64,000 nt of DNA from Otis tarda (Eukaryota; Chordata; Aves; Otidiformes; Otididae), in assembly GCA_026413225.1 (NCBI GenBank), contig CM048552.1:186778053-186842052 (forward strand), written 5' to 3'. The notes below the pieces were generated by a model that saw only the letters and a list, made by a program, of their open reading frames with translations, ran no database searches and had not been told where the DNA came from. Made by a program: the position numbers and the translations under genes. Positions 62,392-64,000 of the stretch are shown piece after piece (positions within the stretch are counted from its first letter, which is position 1; each line of letters starts with the position of its first letter).

Positions 62392-64000
62392 TCACTAACT
62401 CTAGAGTAACAAATTTGACCATGACATAGTGGGCGTGATTTCCTTGCTTTAACTTCAGCAACCTGTTTCTTTTACCCTGACTGTTTTGGTTTCCTAATGA
62501 ATAGTCACAGATTCTCTCTGCTATCCTGCTACTGTAGGAATAACTGCACAGGACCAAACCTAGTGTTGCCGAAATAGTGATGAGGAAAAAGTCCCTTTGC
62601 TTTCTGTTGACAGAGATAGTTTGTTGCTTGTCAGTTAGACTTTTGACATGATCGTCAGAACAAAGCTGTTAACGTAAATGGAGACACATATTTTTTTAAT
62701 TACCTACTAGAAAACATTTAACCGCCATTCCCAAAATCAGTGAATCTTGTCTCACAGGTGCAGTTACCAAGAGCTTTTTTTAGTGTTTTTATTTTCATCC
62801 AAGCATAACAGAACTTGACTCTAGATCACATACCTTCTGTTACTGAAATCTGAGTAATGCATTAAGTAATGGATGGATCTGTCTGGATTGACTAATGTGG
62901 TTACAGGAGTTTATCCTTATTTGAGATGCATGAATCTGGGATGAGAAGAGCCAGTTTAACAAAGTACAGATACTTTCCAGGGACCCCAGGGGAAAGGGGA
63001 TGTTTAGGTGCCCACACTCCCCACCTGCTTGTGCCGCCCACCCTTGCCTTTTTTCTCTCTCTCTTTTTTTTTTTTTTTGGTGATTTTTCTTGGAGCACTG
63101 CCTAAAGGAATGAATTAAGCCTGTTAGGGCCTGGGTTGATGTTGTGATGTTTATGGCTCCAATGGTGTGATGATTGTTTTATGATGTTTGTGTTTTGGCA
63201 TCAGTGATGCCATGATGTTTGCACTGTGATGTTGTCATTCGAGGAGGGCAGGGCCATGGCTACATTACATATATGTATCCTATACGTGGTACAAAATCCA
63301 CAAATAAATCATACGAATGCTGCATGCCCAGGGCGTGTGTTTGGGGGCCCTCATCCCACAAACAAGTGCCCATGAGGAACAAGTGGACAGTCATGGGGCC
63401 AGGCACAAAATGGCTGAGGGTGGCTTCCAAGCTCAACAGCCTGCCAGACTGGTCAGTGGTGCAGGACCCCGCGCGATTTTCCATCAAAAGAAATGGCCTG
63501 TCTTTGCCCAAAAGTGTGCAACTCTTGCCTGCACTTTTAGAAAAATCTTCTTGGCAAGGTGGAGGGAAGCCCTCGGCCAGGAATCATGCCCTGGAGCTAA
63601 CTGCATTTCCATATGGGTGTGGAGGTGGGCACTGAAATATCCTCAGAGTGATGTGATATTGCTGTGCTCCTCAGCACTCTGAGGGACAAGATATCCTTCA
63701 CGTCTTGACCTGCCTGCTCTGTTCCTGTTGGTCCTCTCACAGGGGCTGCTGGAGCCGAAGCAGAGTGACAGAGACCAGGGGGAACAACAATGCAGCCTGA
63801 GGGGTGTAGGTCACTGTGTTTTGTCTGAGGGAGTTTCTCAGGAAATAACCTGACTACTACCCTGACTGCATCACAGACATGTAAATAGCTTTTTTTTTTC
63901 CCCGAGTAATTTCCTTCTGAATGAAAGACTGCCCTGAATGCTGCTCCTTCCTGCTGTATCTTTCTTCAGCTGAAGTGCCACTGAAGAAATCATCATGTAA
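61180..64000. other. Gene-free sequence, right end of window
   Basis: No gene is recognised. Open frames to 138 codons (63219-63635 plus) carry no motif and overlap one another. T runs lie at 62373-62392 (20 bases) and 63064-63078 (15 bases). The LINE relic may continue a little past 61180 but I cannot follow it. Confidence 0.5.
63139..63235. repeat. Degenerate TGATGTT array with small palindrome
   Basis: The words TGATGTT, TGATGTTT and close variants recur at least five times across about 100 bp. Inside lies the perfect palindrome TGGCATCA-G-TGATGCCA at 63196-63212. It looks like a decayed short-period repeat. Confidence 0.6.

Noticed and set aside
62373..62392. Long T run considered as the poly(A) tail of a processed pseudogene or SINE on the minus strand
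   Set aside because: No gene-like or SINE-like sequence is attached to it. The T runs at 26947, 37819 and 63064 were rejected likewise.
1..64000. Bacterial-type operon, CRISPR array, phage or defence system
   Set aside because: No dense coding, no regular repeat-spacer array and no prokaryotic gene. CR1 and LTR content shows vertebrate, avian nuclear DNA.

Overview
The window looks like non-coding nuclear DNA, intergenic or deep-intronic, from a bird. The main evidence is repeats. There are CR1 LINE fragments of avian type, ending in the diagnostic ATTCTATGATTCT-like tail. There is also a roughly 1.1 kb solo LTR whose sequence I recognise from bird genomes outside the chicken lineage. The composition is AT-leaning with few CpGs. 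I could not place the locus or name the species, and I found no intact host protein-coding gene, rRNA, tRNA or CRISPR array. Open frames of 60-214 codons occur everywhere, but they overlap in several frames on both strands, carry no domain I recognise, and several of the longest lie inside transposable elements.

Layout. 1-7927: unique sequence with small local duplications. 7928-8070: CR1 3' end on the minus strand. 8071-25302: mostly unique sequence with a MIR-like relic (about 20020-20135), a CpG-richer pocket (16428-16628), a G-rich tract (17168-17195) and a 26-bp word repeated exactly at 13201 and 16713. 25303-26445: antisense solo LTR with CCAAT, TATA-like and AATAAA signals and short GC-rich tandem repeats. 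26446-37965: mostly unique, with a second MIR-like relic near 27190. 37966-44038: a CR1-rich stretch with five fragments of clearly different ages. One is a very old turtle/crocodile-type CR1, and one is a 1.1 kb piece of CR1 ORF2 whose reverse-transcriptase catalytic box has decayed to FTNN. 44039-59250: unique sequence with a minisatellite, three clean hairpins or palindromes, AT-rich blocks with homeodomain-like words, and a tRNA-like promoter pair near 57990-58070. 59251-59467: CR1 3' end on the plus strand. 60907-61179: a frameshifted endonuclease relic of an L2/CR1-clade LINE. 61180-64000: unique sequence with low-complexity tracts.

There are no genes here that work together as a pathway. 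The sequence mainly records layers of retrotransposon decay: MIR-like, L2-like and ancient CR1 first, then avian CR1, then the LTR. I found no undescribed biological system. The best leads are the endonuclease relic, the exact 26-bp dispersed word, the 25-bp palindrome at 47879, the template-switch-like hairpin at 56103, and the unusually long inferred R region of the LTR.
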